Position numbers and translations under genes: made by a program. From positions 558,001 to 622,000 of the forward strand of contig JASBTM010000017.1 in the NCBI GenBank assembly GCA_030148425.1: 64,000 nt of DNA, read 5' to 3'. This DNA comes from Hyphomicrobium sp. (GTDB taxonomy: Bacteria; Pseudomonadota; Alphaproteobacteria; Rhizobiales; Hyphomicrobiaceae). Position 1 is the stretch's first letter; every line of letters begins with the position of its first letter. The notes beneath the pieces were generated by a model, which saw only the letters and a program-made list of their open reading frames with translations, did not search any database and was not told where the DNA came from. Below are positions 19,340 through 29,297 of this stretch, in pieces.

Positions 19340-19788
19340 CGACTGAACGAGCCAAAATCCAAATCTATAGCGACGGCGCCTGTTCGGGAAATCCGGGTCC
19401 CGGAGGTTGGGGTGCGATCCTCATTTCGGGCGAGCACCGGAAAGAGATCAACGGCGGCGAAAAGCTGACGACGAACAATCGCATGGAGCTCAAGGCCGCG
19501 ATCTCGGCGCTCGAAGCTCTGAAAAAAAAGAGCGACGTCGATCTGTGGACCGACAGCAACTACGTGCGCCAAGGCATCACAGCGTGGATTCACGGCTGGA
19601 AAAGGAACGGCTGGAAGACGGCCGATAAGAAGCCAGTGAAGAACGCCGAGCTTTGGCAGGAACTCGATGCGTTGCGCGCCAAGCACGACGTGACGTGGCA
19701 CTGGCTCAAGGGCCATGCTGGCCATCCGGAAAACGAGCGCGCCGATGAGCTGGCGCGCCTCGCGATGGCGCCCTTCAAGGGCCGGTGA
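19336..19788 (+). CDS. rnhA: Ribonuclease HI
   Basis: RNase HI cuts the RNA strand of RNA-DNA hybrids. The 150-residue protein has the full catalytic set: Asp13 in [17 protein letters not shown], Glu51 in [10 protein letters not shown], Asp73 in LWTDSNYV and Asp137 in ERADELA, plus the basic handle region [17 protein letters not shown]. The start overlaps the thrB stop (ATGA). With rnhB at 1.5 kb, the window holds both cellular RNase H types. Confidence 0.97.
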   Translation: MTTERAKIQIYSDGACSGNPGPGGWGAILISGEHRKEINGGEKLTTNNRMELKAAISALEALKKKSDVDLWTDSNYVRQGITAWIHGWKRNGWKTADKKPVKNAELWQELDALRAKHDVTWHWLKGHAGHPENERADELARLAMAPFKGR

Positions 19789-19812
19789 GCCGAAAAGCTC
19801 CCGGCTGACGCC

Positions 19813-20310
19813 CTAGAGCGAGCGGTCGATCATCGAGCAGAGCGTGGCGGCGCTGGATTTCTCGGCCATCGGCGGCGCATCCTCGACGTTCAGAACCTTG
19901 ACGACGCCATCTTCCACCAGCATCGCGTAGCGCTTCGAGCGAAGACCCAGGCCGAAGTTCGAAAGATCGATCTCAAGGCCGATTGCCTTCGCGAAATCGC
20001 CTGAGCCGTCGGCAAGCATCTCGATCTTGCCGGTCGCGCCGGTGTCCTTCGCCCAATTCGTCAATACGAAGACGTCGTTGACGGCGGTGCAGGCAATGGT
20101 GTCGATGCCCTTCGCCTTCAGTTCATCGACGCGCTCGACGAAGCCCGGCATGTGGCTTTTGCTGCAGGTCGGCGTATAGGCGCCAGGGACGGCGAACATT
20201 GCGACAGTCTTGCCAGCAAAGATTTCACTGACGGTCTTCGGCGTCGGGCCATCGGGTCCCATGACCGTGAATTTTCCGTCCGGCAGGTGGTCTCCGACCT
20301 TGATCGTCAT
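19813..20310 (-). CDS. Peroxiredoxin, Prx5/AhpE-like thioredoxin-fold peroxidase
   Basis: The 165-residue protein reduces peroxides. The peroxidatic Cys49 lies in PGAYTPTCSKSHMPGF, the Prx5-type active site, with a further cysteine in DTIACTAVND that can act in recycling. The ATG at 20310 has AGAGGT upstream and yields the normal length; the frame extends 23 codons further, into the end of the next gene, without support. It follows a DsbD-N-like gene on the same strand, 61 bases away. Confidence 0.93.
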   Translation of the reverse strand: MTIKVGDHLPDGKFTVMGPDGPTPKTVSEIFAGKTVAMFAVPGAYTPTCSKSHMPGFVERVDELKAKGIDTIACTAVNDVFVLTNWAKDTGATGKIEMLADGSGDFAKAIGLEIDLSNFGLGLRSKRYAMLVEDGVVKVLNVEDAPPMAEKSSAATLCSMIDRSL

Positions 20311-20371
20311 GGGCGATACCTCTGTGTTTTCAGGCCTCGGCGGCCGGTCTCTATGTAAACACCGAGGATCG

Positions 20372-21196
20372 CTACTCAAGCGTAATCGTCGTCTCGGATT
20401 GCCCTTTCGCGTCGATCATCGTGACCGTCAGCGGCTTGCCCTTCAGGTCCTTGAGATCAACGCCGTCGGTGAGATCGACTTCAAGCACGGCTTTTCCGCT
20501 CATGTTTGCAGTCCGCTTCGGCAGCGGCACGTAGACGCCCGCGGGGCCTTCGACGAAAGCATCGGCGGTCGACGGATCGGCGCTCGCGACATCGAGCACC
20601 AGCTTCGGCTTGCCGGAAGACTGATCGAGATGCCAAGCGGACAGCGTCGGATCTTCTCCAGCACGGACTTGCTTACCGGGCACCCGCAGGAGGGCGTCGG
20701 TCAACTCGGCTGAGGTACCGACCGCTGGGGGAATGACGAGTTCGAGTGCGGCTTCGGCGGGGATGCAGATATCCTTGCAGACGCCGTAATCGATCTTAGC
20801 CCGCAGCGTGACAGGCTTGCTCGCATCCTTGGGCTTCAACAAAACAGGAAAAAGAACGCCGTCCTTATAGCCGACGACGTCGCCCGCCTTGTCATGAATT
20901 CGGTGCGGAGCCGGATAGAGCACTGTCGCCGACGCGAGGTTGTCCGAGCCTGCCCAGTCGAAGTCCGGCGGGACACCGCCAGCATCCCCCGGAGATCGCC
21001 AATAGGTTTTCCAACCGCCAGGCATCGACATGTCGACACCCGCGTAAAGCGAGGTTTCGCCCGCGCGCGATGCGTGACCAGCTATGAGACGCGCTTGATT
21101 GTTGAAGCCTCGATACCAATCGGATGCCAAAGAGGCCTCGCCCCCCCAAGCCGTGGCCGTACTCAACAATAGAAGCGCCAATGCCCGCGTGATCAC
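20372..21196 (-). CDS. Secreted DsbD N-terminal-like (DsbC-binding) domain protein
   Basis: The 274-residue protein has a signal peptide (residues 1-18) and the domain of the DsbD N-terminal family: SLYAGVDMSMPGGWKTYWRSPGDAGGVPP, here about residues 48-76, and the redox pair Cys140-x3-Cys144 in DYGVCKDICIP. It lacks the membrane domain of full-length DsbD, so it must work with a separate electron donor such as a CcdA-type protein elsewhere. It probably passes reducing power to periplasmic thiol proteins. It precedes the peroxiredoxin gene. Confidence 0.82.
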   Translation of the reverse strand: MITRALALLLLSTATAWGGEASLASDWYRGFNNQARLIAGHASRAGETSLYAGVDMSMPGGWKTYWRSPGDAGGVPPDFDWAGSDNLASATVLYPAPHRIHDKAGDVVGYKDGVLFPVLLKPKDASKPVTLRAKIDYGVCKDICIPAEAALELVIPPAVGTSAELTDALLRVPGKQVRAGEDPTLSAWHLDQSSGKPKLVLDVASADPSTADAFVEGPAGVYVPLPKRTANMSGKAVLEVDLTDGVDLKDLKGKPLTVTMIDAKGQSETTITLE

Positions 21197-21362
21197 GATC
21201 CGATGCCTCGCTGCCTAAATCATAGTCATGAACGGGCCTGACGGCTCGCCCGAGTGCGTCACGCCCTTATATGCGAGTTTGAGGGCGGTCGTTACAGGGG
21301 TAACGGATTTGACATCCTTAAAGATCTTCACCTCGCCGTAGTATGGGGTTAGTCTTGCGCTC

Positions 21363-21980
21363 ATGAAGGTTAGCCGACAGACGGACCGGCCAGAGGGCTC
21401 GGAAATCAAGCTTGAAGGGCAGCTCCTCATCGCGATGCCGTCGATGAGTGACCGGCGGTTTCAGCGTTCGGTGATCTACATGTGCGCGCATTCTTCCGAG
21501 GGCGCCATGGGCCTCATCATCAATCAGCGCGCCAACCATATTTCGGCACCAGACTTGCTTGAGCGGCTCGGCATTTCGCCGCGAAATCCGGACGATGAGA
21601 TCACGAGCGAAGTGCTTTCGCTGTCGATCCAGGTTGGCGGACCGGTAGAGACGGGCCGCGGATTCGTGTTGCATAGCTCTGATTATTTCTCGGAAGACTC
21701 GACACTCGCCATCGAGCAGGGCGTGTGCCTGACGGCCACCATCGACATACTGAAGGCGATAGCCCAAGGGCGCGGGCCGGCGCGGGCGCTTTTGGCACTC
21801 GGCTATGCCGGATGGTCGCCCGGCCAGCTCGAAACCGAGCTGCAGGCCAACGGGTGGCTACACTGCCCGGCCGATCCGGACCTCATTTTTGATGAGGACC
21901 TCGAGACCAAGTATTCCCGGGCGCTTGCCAAGATGGGGATCGACCTTTCGCATCTCGTCAGCGATGCAGGTCACGCGTAA
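21363..21980 (+). CDS. yqgE: YqgE/AlgH family protein
   Basis: The 205-residue protein matches the YqgE/AlgH family throughout, with [38 protein letters not shown] (about residues 18-55) and the [14 protein letters not shown] block. The fold is known, but the molecular role is not; AlgH was first noted in alginate regulation in Pseudomonas. It is transcribed alone, divergent from the DsbD-like gene and converging on the large EAL gene 39 bases away. Confidence 0.93.
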   Translation: MKVSRQTDRPEGSEIKLEGQLLIAMPSMSDRRFQRSVIYMCAHSSEGAMGLIINQRANHISAPDLLERLGISPRNPDDEITSEVLSLSIQVGGPVETGRGFVLHSSDYFSEDSTLAIEQGVCLTATIDILKAIAQGRGPARALLALGYAGWSPGQLETELQANGWLHCPADPDLIFDEDLETKYSRALAKMGIDLSHLVSDAGHA

Positions 21981-22019
21981 CGCCCACGCCTAACCGTTTT
22001 CCCTCGCAGCAGGTCGTTT

Positions 22020-25000
22020 TCAGACTCCAGCCGAGCCGACCTTCGGCACGCGCTTGGCGTCCGGAGCAGCGCCGTCGCTCGCCGCTGCTGGGCCGCCGCT
22101 TGTCTTGTCGCCGCCGGGCAACGGCGTCCCGGCAAGGCGCGCGAGACTCGCAGCGATGGACGGAGGCAACGTCGAGAAGTCCGGCTGCGTTGCGGGCTGA
22201 GACGGGAATCCGGTCGCGCCGTTTGCAGGCAGCGGAGGAGGCGCGGCCGTCGACATGATCGTGGGCGTATCGCTGCGCAGCGATGCCGGAATAGGAGTTC
22301 CGGTGATGGGCGCGCCGTTGGGGGGAATCCCGTTGATTGGCGAAGGCGGCGGGCCGGGTGGGACAGGTGCAGCCTGTGCCGGCGTCGCGCTCGCGCGGGC
22401 CAACGCCTCAGCGAGCGGAGAAACGATGTTCTTCCTGTGCTCTTCCGCCAAGCGGTCTGCGCCGCCACGAGCGTGCGGAGGAGGTGCCATCGGAGCACCG
22501 TTTGCCATTTGCTGTGGCGGCAAAGAGGGTGAGGGAAGCGGCCCAGCGGGACCGGTGTCCTTCGTCTGAACCGGCGGGCGAGATTGCGTCAGCGTTTTCG
22601 GCGGCTGTGTCTTCGGGGGCACCGGCGGCGCCGTGACTGGGTCCGAAGTTCGCAGACCATCCGGCGGGAACTTCGCCATGCCATTCGGTGCGCCGTTGAG
22701 GGCGACAACGCCCGGTCCGCCGATGGGCGGCGCGGATGATGGCGCATGCGCTGCACCGTTCGCAACGATCGGTTTGGCAGATGCGGCGGGCACCGGTTTC
22801 TGCCGCTGACGCACGACGGAGCCGGTCGGCAAGGCGGCGGGCGTCTTGGCAGGCAACCCTGCGGTTACGGGCACGGGGGCCGATCCCGGCGCAGGGATCG
22901 CGGTCGCCGGTTTTTTGGCTTCTTTCGCGCTCTTAGGCTTCGGCCGGAAGAATCCGCGCGGCTGGAGTTTGCGCTCGGAGCGGCGGACCATCTTCAAAAG
23001 CTGCGAAACCGCGCGCTCTGGGATGGGTTCGCCGAAATGGTAGCCCTGCGCGTATTCGCAGCCGATCGAACGTAGAAAGACGGCTTCGTCGGCGCGCTCG
23101 ACGCCTTCGGCCGTGATCGTCATCGATAGTTCGTGGGCCAACGCCACCATCGAGCGCATGATCGCGGCGCCGCCGCCCGTGCCGCTGCCGCGCACCAGAT
23201 CGCCGTTGATCTTGATCGTGTCGAACGGGAAGCGATGGAGATAGGCGAGCGATGAAAATCCGGTGCCGAAATCGTCGAGGGTGAGCTCTACGCCCGAACC
23301 GCTCAAGAGCTTCAGAACTTCCACGGCCTGCTCAGGATTATCCATCAGCAGGTTTTCAGAGATTTCGAGTTTCAGGGTTCCTTGCGGCGCAATGTTGCGG
23401 CCGAGCACGTGGCGCACTTCCTGCACCGATTCCGGACGGAAGAACTGGCGGCCCGACACATTCACCGAAACGAAGATCGGCCGCTCCGAGCGCGGCAGCT
23501 CGAGCACCCAGCGGGCGACATCCTTCGCCGCTTTGACCAGAAGATGCGAGCAGAGCTTGATCAGAAGCTCGGTGTCGGCGGTATCGCCGAGCTGCGCCAT
23601 CGGATTGATGAGGCCGAGATTGGGATGCTCCCAGCGCAATTGCGCCTCGAAGCCCGCCAGCTCTTTCGTCGGCAGGTAGACGATCGGCTGATAGAGAACC
23701 TTGATATGGTTCTTCTCGATGGCGCGAGCGAGATCGGCCTCGATCTGCGCATCGGCATCGCGGTCGCGGCGCATGGCCGGCTCGAAGACTTCAATGCGAT
23801 CCGAGCCACTCTGCTTGGCGCGATACATCGCGAGTTCGGCATCCTTCAGGAGGTCGCCGTCAGTGCCTTGCGTTCCGTCCCAAATGGCAATGCCCATGGA
23901 GCCGGTCAAAATCACTTCCTGGTTTGCAAGCGGGATGGGCGCGCGCAACGATCGGCGGACGCGCTCGGCGAGCGCAGGCAAATTGCGGGCTTCGCGCTCG
24001 CCGGTAAACATCATGGCGAACTGATCGCCGCCGACACGCGCGACCGTGTCCTGCGGACCGAGATGGCGCTGCAGGCGACGGGCGACCGTCAGCAGCAGGC
24101 TATCGCCGCGAACCAGCCCGAACGACGCGTTCACGCTCTTGAACTTGTCGAGATCGATAAAGATCACCGCGGGTTTCACTGTGTTGTCCGACTTGGCGCG
24201 AACGATCACGTTCTTCAGCCGGTCAATGAACAGCTCGCGATTGGGAAGGCCGGTCAGACTGCAATGGACGGCATCGTGCAGCAGGCGCTCGTGCGCACGC
24301 TTCACATCGGAGACGTCGCGCATCAAGCCGACGCAACGCAGCGTCCGGCCGTCGGCATTCGGAACGCTGGCGGCTTCCAGCTCGAACCAGCGCCAGCTGT
24401 TGTCCGAATGGCGCAAGCGGAAATCGCTCTTGATGCGGATGCCGGAGCGTTCCTGCGCCGACATCAGCGTGACACGGAAGCGCTCCTTGTCGGTCGGATG
24501 GACGTGCTTGAGAAAATCCTCGACCTTCGATGACAGCTCGCCCGGCATGAGCGCTAGCGCGATCTCGACTTCGGATCCGACTTTGATTTCGTCCCTGCGG
24601 ATGTTCCATTCCCAGATGGTCGACCCCGAAGCTGCAAGCGCAAGCGATCGTCCTTGAAGCTCCGTTGGTGCGCCGGTGTAGACGGCGTCTCCCGAGCGGA
24701 ACGCAAACTGCGTGACGGTGAAACCCATCAGAATGACGACAAGGACGAGCCCGGCGACGAGGCTCGCGACCACCACATCGCCCGACATGCGGCCCGTAAG
24801 CGTCATGCCGGTCGCGAAGATCCACACGAGGAACAGGAGCCACGTCGGGACCAGCGACAAAGCCCGATCCTGGCCTTTCAGCGCCAGGAAAAGAATGAAC
24901 AAGCCGCCGAAGCCGCCAATAGCCAGGAACGATAATCGAGCGAAGGTGGCTGCGAGGCGCGGATCGATGACGGCAACGGCAATCAGCGTCAGCTGCGCGA

Positions 25001-25883
25001 CGATCCAGACGCCGATCATCATGCGGACGATGCCGTGCCATAGCCCCAGCCGCAGGAACGTCGACAGGAAAATCACGATACTGGACGCCATCGCCGCTTC
25101 GCCTGCGGCGCGATAGACGGCGTTGTCCTCCGGCCTCAAATTAAAGAGCTTATGGAAGAAGCCGAAGTCGACGCAGAGATAGTTGAGGACGGTCCAGGCG
25201 ACCAAAGCGGCGGCAGGAAAGATCAACTTGTGATTGGCCGCGAAAATCGACGTCAAGAAGATCGCGAGCAGGCCCGTCAGGCCAAGCATGGCGCCGTTAA
25301 ACAATTGACGGTCGCGGCTTTTGATTTCGTAGTCGATCGGTTGCCAGAGGTACATGCGGGCATAGCGATCGCCGGCGAGTTCGGCGACGTAGGTGATCGT
25401 CTGCCCCGGTTCTAGCGTGATGCGGAAGACGTCGGCCTTGTCGCTCTTGATGCGCTCGGGCACGAAGCCAACGGATGGCGTGACGCTTTCGATGCGGCGG
25501 GCATCGAGATCAGGCCAGACCGTACCTGAACCGACGACGGTATAGCGATCCGCGGTCAGAAGCCGTTCGAGAGATTTGTCGGTCTTGTTCGTGAGCGCGA
25601 AGACCATCCAGTTCGGGCTGGTGCCCGGCACCGACGCACGCACCGCCATTCGGCTCGACACACCATCGGAGCCCGCGGCCGTCTCGACCTGCAGGCTGTC
25701 GCCGCGGCCTTCGTAGGCCTCACCCAGCGTCGTAATTTCGAGGCGTTCCTGGTCGGCTCCGACGGGTATCGGCGTCAACGCCTCAGCTCGGCTCGCGAGC
25801 GCCACGAGACACGACACCACGACACCCAGCAGCCCTAGCCAGGATCGTGCTCGCGCCCCCGTGACCTTCCCCCAGGCTGCCAT
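22020..25883 (-). CDS. Very large 7TM-PAS-GGDEF-EAL protein with proline-rich tail
   Basis: This 1287-residue protein has a signal-like helix (about 15-35), a periplasmic beta-rich domain (about 36-190), seven or eight membrane helices (about 194-396) as in 7TMR-DISM receptors, a PAS domain (about 415-530), a GGDEF domain, an EAL domain, and a Pro/Ala-rich tail (about 1010-1287). The cyclase motif is GGDQF (618-622), lacking a key glutamate, with no RxxD inhibition site. The EAL motif reads EAQ (746-748), keeping the metal-binding glutamate, and DDFGTG, SENL and AEGVE remain. It is therefore probably a phosphodiesterase or a c-di-GMP sensor. The ATG at 25883 overlaps the acetyltransferase stop (TGATG). 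Confidence 0.9.
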   Translation of the reverse strand: MAAWGKVTGARARSWLGLLGVVVSCLVALASRAEALTPIPVGADQERLEITTLGEAYEGRGDSLQVETAAGSDGVSSRMAVRASVPGTSPNWMVFALTNKTDKSLERLLTADRYTVVGSGTVWPDLDARRIESVTPSVGFVPERIKSDKADVFRITLEPGQTITYVAELAGDRYARMYLWQPIDYEIKSRDRQLFNGAMLGLTGLLAIFLTSIFAANHKLIFPAAALVAWTVLNYLCVDFGFFHKLFNLRPEDNAVYRAAGEAAMASSIVIFLSTFLRLGLWHGIVRMMIGVWIVAQLTLIAVAVIDPRLAATFARLSFLAIGGFGGLFILFLALKGQDRALSLVPTWLLFLVWIFATGMTLTGRMSGDVVVASLVAGLVLVVILMGFTVTQFAFRSGDAVYTGAPTELQGRSLALAASGSTIWEWNIRRDEIKVGSEVEIALALMPGELSSKVEDFLKHVHPTDKERFRVTLMSAQERSGIRIKSDFRLRHSDNSWRWFELEAASVPNADGRTLRCVGLMRDVSDVKRAHERLLHDAVHCSLTGLPNRELFIDRLKNVIVRAKSDNTVKPAVIFIDLDKFKSVNASFGLVRGDSLLLTVARRLQRHLGPQDTVARVGGDQFAMMFTGEREARNLPALAERVRRSLRAPIPLANQEVILTGSMGIAIWDGTQGTDGDLLKDAELAMYRAKQSGSDRIEVFEPAMRRDRDADAQIEADLARAIEKNHIKVLYQPIVYLPTKELAGFEAQLRWEHPNLGLINPMAQLGDTADTELLIKLCSHLLVKAAKDVARWVLELPRSERPIFVSVNVSGRQFFRPESVQEVRHVLGRNIAPQGTLKLEISENLLMDNPEQAVEVLKLLSGSGVELTLDDFGTGFSSLAYLHRFPFDTIKINGDLVRGSGTGGGAAIMRSMVALAHELSMTITAEGVERADEAVFLRSIGCEYAQGYHFGEPIPERAVSQLLKMVRRSERKLQPRGFFRPKPKSAKEAKKPATAIPAPGSAPVPVTAGLPAKTPAALPTGSVVRQRQKPVPAASAKPIVANGAAHAPSSAPPIGGPGVVALNGAPNGMAKFPPDGLRTSDPVTAPPVPPKTQPPKTLTQSRPPVQTKDTGPAGPLPSPSLPPQQMANGAPMAPPPHARGGADRLAEEHRKNIVSPLAEALARASATPAQAAPVPPGPPPSPINGIPPNGAPITGTPIPASLRSDTPTIMSTAAPPPLPANGATGFPSQPATQPDFSTLPPSIAASLARLAGTPLPGGDKTSGGPAAASDGAAPDAKRVPKVGSAGV

Positions 25884-26491
25884 CAGCCCCCCTGTTCTAA
25901 CCCACCCGGCGCCGGCCCATCGGCCAAGCGCGCGTAAAGGACGTGATCTTCCCAACGTCCGTTGATCTTGAGATAGCCCCGCGCCGTGCCCTCGCGCCCG
26001 AAGCCGACAGATTCAAGAACTCGCATAGAAGCGAAGTTGTTCAACATCGTGGCAGCTTCAATGCGGTGCAACCGAAGCGCGTTAAATGCCATAGGGAGAA
26101 GCATGCCCACTGCCTCGCGCATATAGCCGCGACCGGCATATGGCGCGCCCATCCAATAGCCGAGAGAGGCGGTCTGCGCCGATCCCCGACGGACATTCGA
26201 GAGGGTGACGCCGCCAATCAGCGAGCCCGTGGCGTTCTCGAAAATGAAATAAGGATATGAAACGTCGTTGTGGATATCTTTGGCGTAGGCGCGCAGGCGG
26301 CGCCGGTACATGGCACGCGAAAGGTCATCGGGAGACCAGGTTGGCTCCCAGGGCGTCAGATGTGCGCGGCTCAATGCGCGAAGCTCCGCCCAGGGGTTAT
26401 AGTCGGCGACGACGGGCTGACGTAGCGTCAGGCTGCGGCCACTGACGACCTCGAAATCTTCATCGGGACGAATGGAGCGAAGGAATGCCAC
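25883..26491 (-). CDS. GNAT-family N-acetyltransferase, RimJ/RimL type
   Basis: The 202-residue protein has the GNAT fold with the acetyl-CoA loop in YAGRGYMREAVGMLLPMAF (about residues 120-138) and the RimJ/RimL-like ending RIEAATMLNNFASMRVLESVGFGREGTARGYLKINGRWEDHVLYARL across the C-terminal third. RimJ and RimL acetylate ribosomal protein N-termini; the substrate here is unknown. It lies six bases after the M16 protease gene and overlaps the large EAL gene by one base, so all three are in one transcript. Confidence 0.9.
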   Translation of the reverse strand: MAFLRSIRPDEDFEVVSGRSLTLRQPVVADYNPWAELRALSRAHLTPWEPTWSPDDLSRAMYRRRLRAYAKDIHNDVSYPYFIFENATGSLIGGVTLSNVRRGSAQTASLGYWMGAPYAGRGYMREAVGMLLPMAFNALRLHRIEAATMLNNFASMRVLESVGFGREGTARGYLKINGRWEDHVLYARLADGPAPGGLEQGG

Positions 26492-26497
26492 GCGCTC

Positions 26498-27799
26498 TTA
26501 CCCCGCGACCTTAGCAGCTGCGGCGTGTGCCTCGCTCGGCGCGAACCGATTGGCGATGCGCGATGCCTGCCCTGACGATTTCCGACCCGAGCCGATGACG
26601 GCGACCGACGCCGTTTGCGCGGTCAGTACCTCTGCGAACGTCTTGACGCGCGCCGCGTCGACCGCATCGACCTGTTCGATCAGCTCGGCGATCGGGATGA
26701 GACGTCCCTGCGCAAGAAGCTGACGCGCCATCTGCTCGGCATTCACGGACGAGCTTTCGAGCGCCATCAGCAGACCTGCCTTGAGCTGCGCCTTCGAGCG
26801 CTGCAGTTCCGCTTCCGTCGGGCCCGTCTCGGCGATCTCGGCAAGCTGCGCCGCGACGACATCGGCGAGTTCGCCGACCATCTCAGGGGATGTCGCTGCA
26901 TGCACGGAAAGCATTCCAGTGTCTCTCAGCCCCCAAACCGAAGAGTCGATCGAATAGCAGAGCCCTCGATCTTCCCTGATCTCTTGAAACAATCGCGACG
27001 ACATTCCGCCGCCGAACAACCCCGAGAATACCTGCGCGGTATAGAATTCCGGTTCCAGATAGGACGGCGAGGGCAATCCGATCAGGACATGGCTTTGCTC
27101 GAAAGGCTTGTTGGACCCCGAGAAGCCTCCTCGGTAATGCGCAGGCGATTCAATTCCCCGTTTACCTTGAGTGAGCCCCCCGAATAGGGCCTCAACGTGG
27201 CGAACGATGGCTTTGTGCTGAACGGCACCTGCGGCCGAAATGATAATATCATCAGGAAGATAGTGCTCGTCGAGGTAGGATTTGAAATCCGCGGCCCGGA
27301 AACTTCCCACGCTCGCCTTGGTGCCGAGGATCGGCCGTCCGATGGATTGGCCCGGAAATGCCACGCCCTGCATCATATCGAAGGCCATATCGTCGGGATT
27401 GTCGTCGGAAGCCGCAATCTCCTGCTGGATGACGACGCGCTCGCGCTCGATGTCCTCTGCGGAGAATTTCGAGTTGAGCAGGATATCGGCGATGAGCTCT
27501 AACGCGACCAAATCATCGCCCTTCAGCACGCGGGCGAAATAGGCGGTCGTGTCCAGTCCAGTCGACGCATTGAGATCCCCACCGACGCTTTCGATTTCGT
27601 CGGCGATCTGGCGCGCGGAACGCTTCTGCGTACCTTTGAAGGCCATGTGTTCGAGAAAATGGGCGAGCCCGTGCTGATCGTCGCGTTCGTGGCGTGCGCC
27701 AACGGCGACCCAGACGCCGAGAGACACCGTCTCAAGCCGCGGAATGTGTTGAGTGACGACACGCAGGCCGTTGGAAAGGGTGGTCAGTTCCGTGGTCAT
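26498..27799 (-). CDS. M16-family zinc metallopeptidase (mitochondrial processing peptidase-like)
   Basis: The 433-residue protein has the inverted zinc motif HxxEH at residues 47-51 in LAHFLEHMAFKGTQKR, and resembles the beta subunit of mitochondrial processing peptidase, the usual single M16 protein of alphaproteobacteria. It degrades peptides, probably in the cytoplasm or periplasm; no clear signal peptide is seen. It overlaps thrC by four bases (ATGA), a linkage seen in many Rhizobiales genomes. Confidence 0.93.
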   Translation of the reverse strand: MTTELTTLSNGLRVVTQHIPRLETVSLGVWVAVGARHERDDQHGLAHFLEHMAFKGTQKRSARQIADEIESVGGDLNASTGLDTTAYFARVLKGDDLVALELIADILLNSKFSAEDIERERVVIQQEIAASDDNPDDMAFDMMQGVAFPGQSIGRPILGTKASVGSFRAADFKSYLDEHYLPDDIIISAAGAVQHKAIVRHVEALFGGLTQGKRGIESPAHYRGGFSGSNKPFEQSHVLIGLPSPSYLEPEFYTAQVFSGLFGGGMSSRLFQEIREDRGLCYSIDSSVWGLRDTGMLSVHAATSPEMVGELADVVAAQLAEIAETGPTEAELQRSKAQLKAGLLMALESSSVNAEQMARQLLAQGRLIPIAELIEQVDAVDAARVKTFAEVLTAQTASVAVIGSGRKSSGQASRIANRFAPSEAHAAAAKVAG

Positions 27800-29211
27800 C
27801 GCGATACCCCCGCCGTGACGCGCGTATGACTGAGTACGAAATCCTCGACGGCGGCGAGGCTGTTAGGAAGCACTTCAAAGCGCTCGCTGTCAGTCATCAG
27901 GTGTTCGAAGCCTGGCGGCAGGGGAGGACGCTTCTTGGTGATGGCTTCGATGGCATCTGGGAACTTGGCGGGATGCGCCGTCGAGAGAATAACCGTGTTG
28001 CCCGATGCGACACGATCCGCGGCCACGACAGCGCAGGCCGTGTGCGGATCGAGCTGATAACCGAATTGCGCCTCGGTCGAGCGAATGCAGTCGGCTACGT
28101 CTTGCTCGGTGGCGGAGACAGCCTCGAACTCGGATTTCAGAATTGGCGCAAGGCGGCCCAATTCGAAGGAACCTTTGGCGGCGAGAGAGGTCATCAGGCT
28201 GCGGACGAGATCGGCGTCGCGGCCGGATGCCTCGAACAGATAGCGTTCGAAGTTCGAGGAAATTTGGATGTCCATTGACGGCGATGAGGTCGCGATGACG
28301 TCGCGCATGCTGTAGACGCCGGTTGCGACGGCGCGCGGCAGGATGTCGTTTTCGTTCGATGCGATGATGAGCTTATCGATCGGAAGACCGAGGCGCTTTG
28401 CGACGTAACCCGCAAAAATGTCGCCGAAATTGCCCGTTGGGACGGCGAACGACAAAGGACCGCTATTGCCGCCACCAAGACGCGAAGCGGCGTAGAAATA
28501 ATAGGTCACCTGCGCGACGATACGAGCCCAATTGATCGAGTTGACGCCTGACAGCTCAACGCGATCACGGAAAGCGTGGTCGTTGAACATGGCTTTGACG
28601 AGCGCCTGGCAGTCGTCGAACGTGCCGCGAATGGCGAGGGCATGGACGTTTTCTTCCGGCGGCGTCGTCATCATGCGGCGCTGGACGTCGGAGACGCGGC
28701 CTTCCGGAAACAGGATCACGACGTCGACGCGCTTTGAGGTTCTGAAGGCTTCGATCGCAGCGCCGCCAGTGTCGCCGGATGTCGCGCCGACAATCGTTGC
28801 GCGGCGATCGCGCTTCGCCAGCACGTGATCCATAAGCCGGGCCAGCAACTGCATCGCGACGTCTTTGAAGGCGAGCGTTGGGCCATGAAAAAGTTCGAGG
28901 ATCGTGAAGCCGGGCTTCAACTCGTGAAGGGGCGTCACCTCACCGGTGTCGAACGTCGCGTAGGCGTCCTCGGCCATGCGGGCAAGGTCGGCGCGGGAGA
29001 TTTCGTTGCCGGTGAACGGGTGGATGACGTCGACCGCAATCTCGGCGAAGGATTTCGACGGAAAGGACGCGATCGTCGCGGGGGAGAGGACCGGCCAAGT
29101 CTCCGGCAGGTAAAGGCCGCCGTCGCGCGCCAGACCGGCGAGGACGACATCCTCAAACCCGAGCTTTTCGACTTCGCCGCGCGTTGAGATGTAGTTCAAA
29201 TTCGTTCTCAT
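27796..29211 (-). CDS. thrC: Threonine synthase
   Basis: ThrC turns phosphohomoserine into threonine with pyridoxal phosphate. The 471-residue protein has the N-terminal signature YISTRGEVEKLGFEDVVLAGLARDGGLYLPE (about 8-37), the PLP lysine Lys116 in PTLAFKDVAMQ, and the phosphate cup ATSGDTGGAA. The C-terminus LPPGFEHLMTDSERFEVLPN is typical of the long type II enzyme. It follows the SURF1 gene after 86 bases and is translationally coupled to the M16 gene. Confidence 0.96.
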   Translation of the reverse strand: MRTNLNYISTRGEVEKLGFEDVVLAGLARDGGLYLPETWPVLSPATIASFPSKSFAEIAVDVIHPFTGNEISRADLARMAEDAYATFDTGEVTPLHELKPGFTILELFHGPTLAFKDVAMQLLARLMDHVLAKRDRRATIVGATSGDTGGAAIEAFRTSKRVDVVILFPEGRVSDVQRRMMTTPPEENVHALAIRGTFDDCQALVKAMFNDHAFRDRVELSGVNSINWARIVAQVTYYFYAASRLGGGNSGPLSFAVPTGNFGDIFAGYVAKRLGLPIDKLIIASNENDILPRAVATGVYSMRDVIATSSPSMDIQISSNFERYLFEASGRDADLVRSLMTSLAAKGSFELGRLAPILKSEFEAVSATEQDVADCIRSTEAQFGYQLDPHTACAVVAADRVASGNTVILSTAHPAKFPDAIEAITKKRPPLPPGFEHLMTDSERFEVLPNSLAAVEDFVLSHTRVTAGVSR

Positions 29212-29297
29212 TCCTCGTGTCGCGGCGGAACGCCGCCAGCAAGCCTAATTCGACGCTTGCGGACGAACAACCGAAGCCGTGTCAGTCCGTTACCAAT

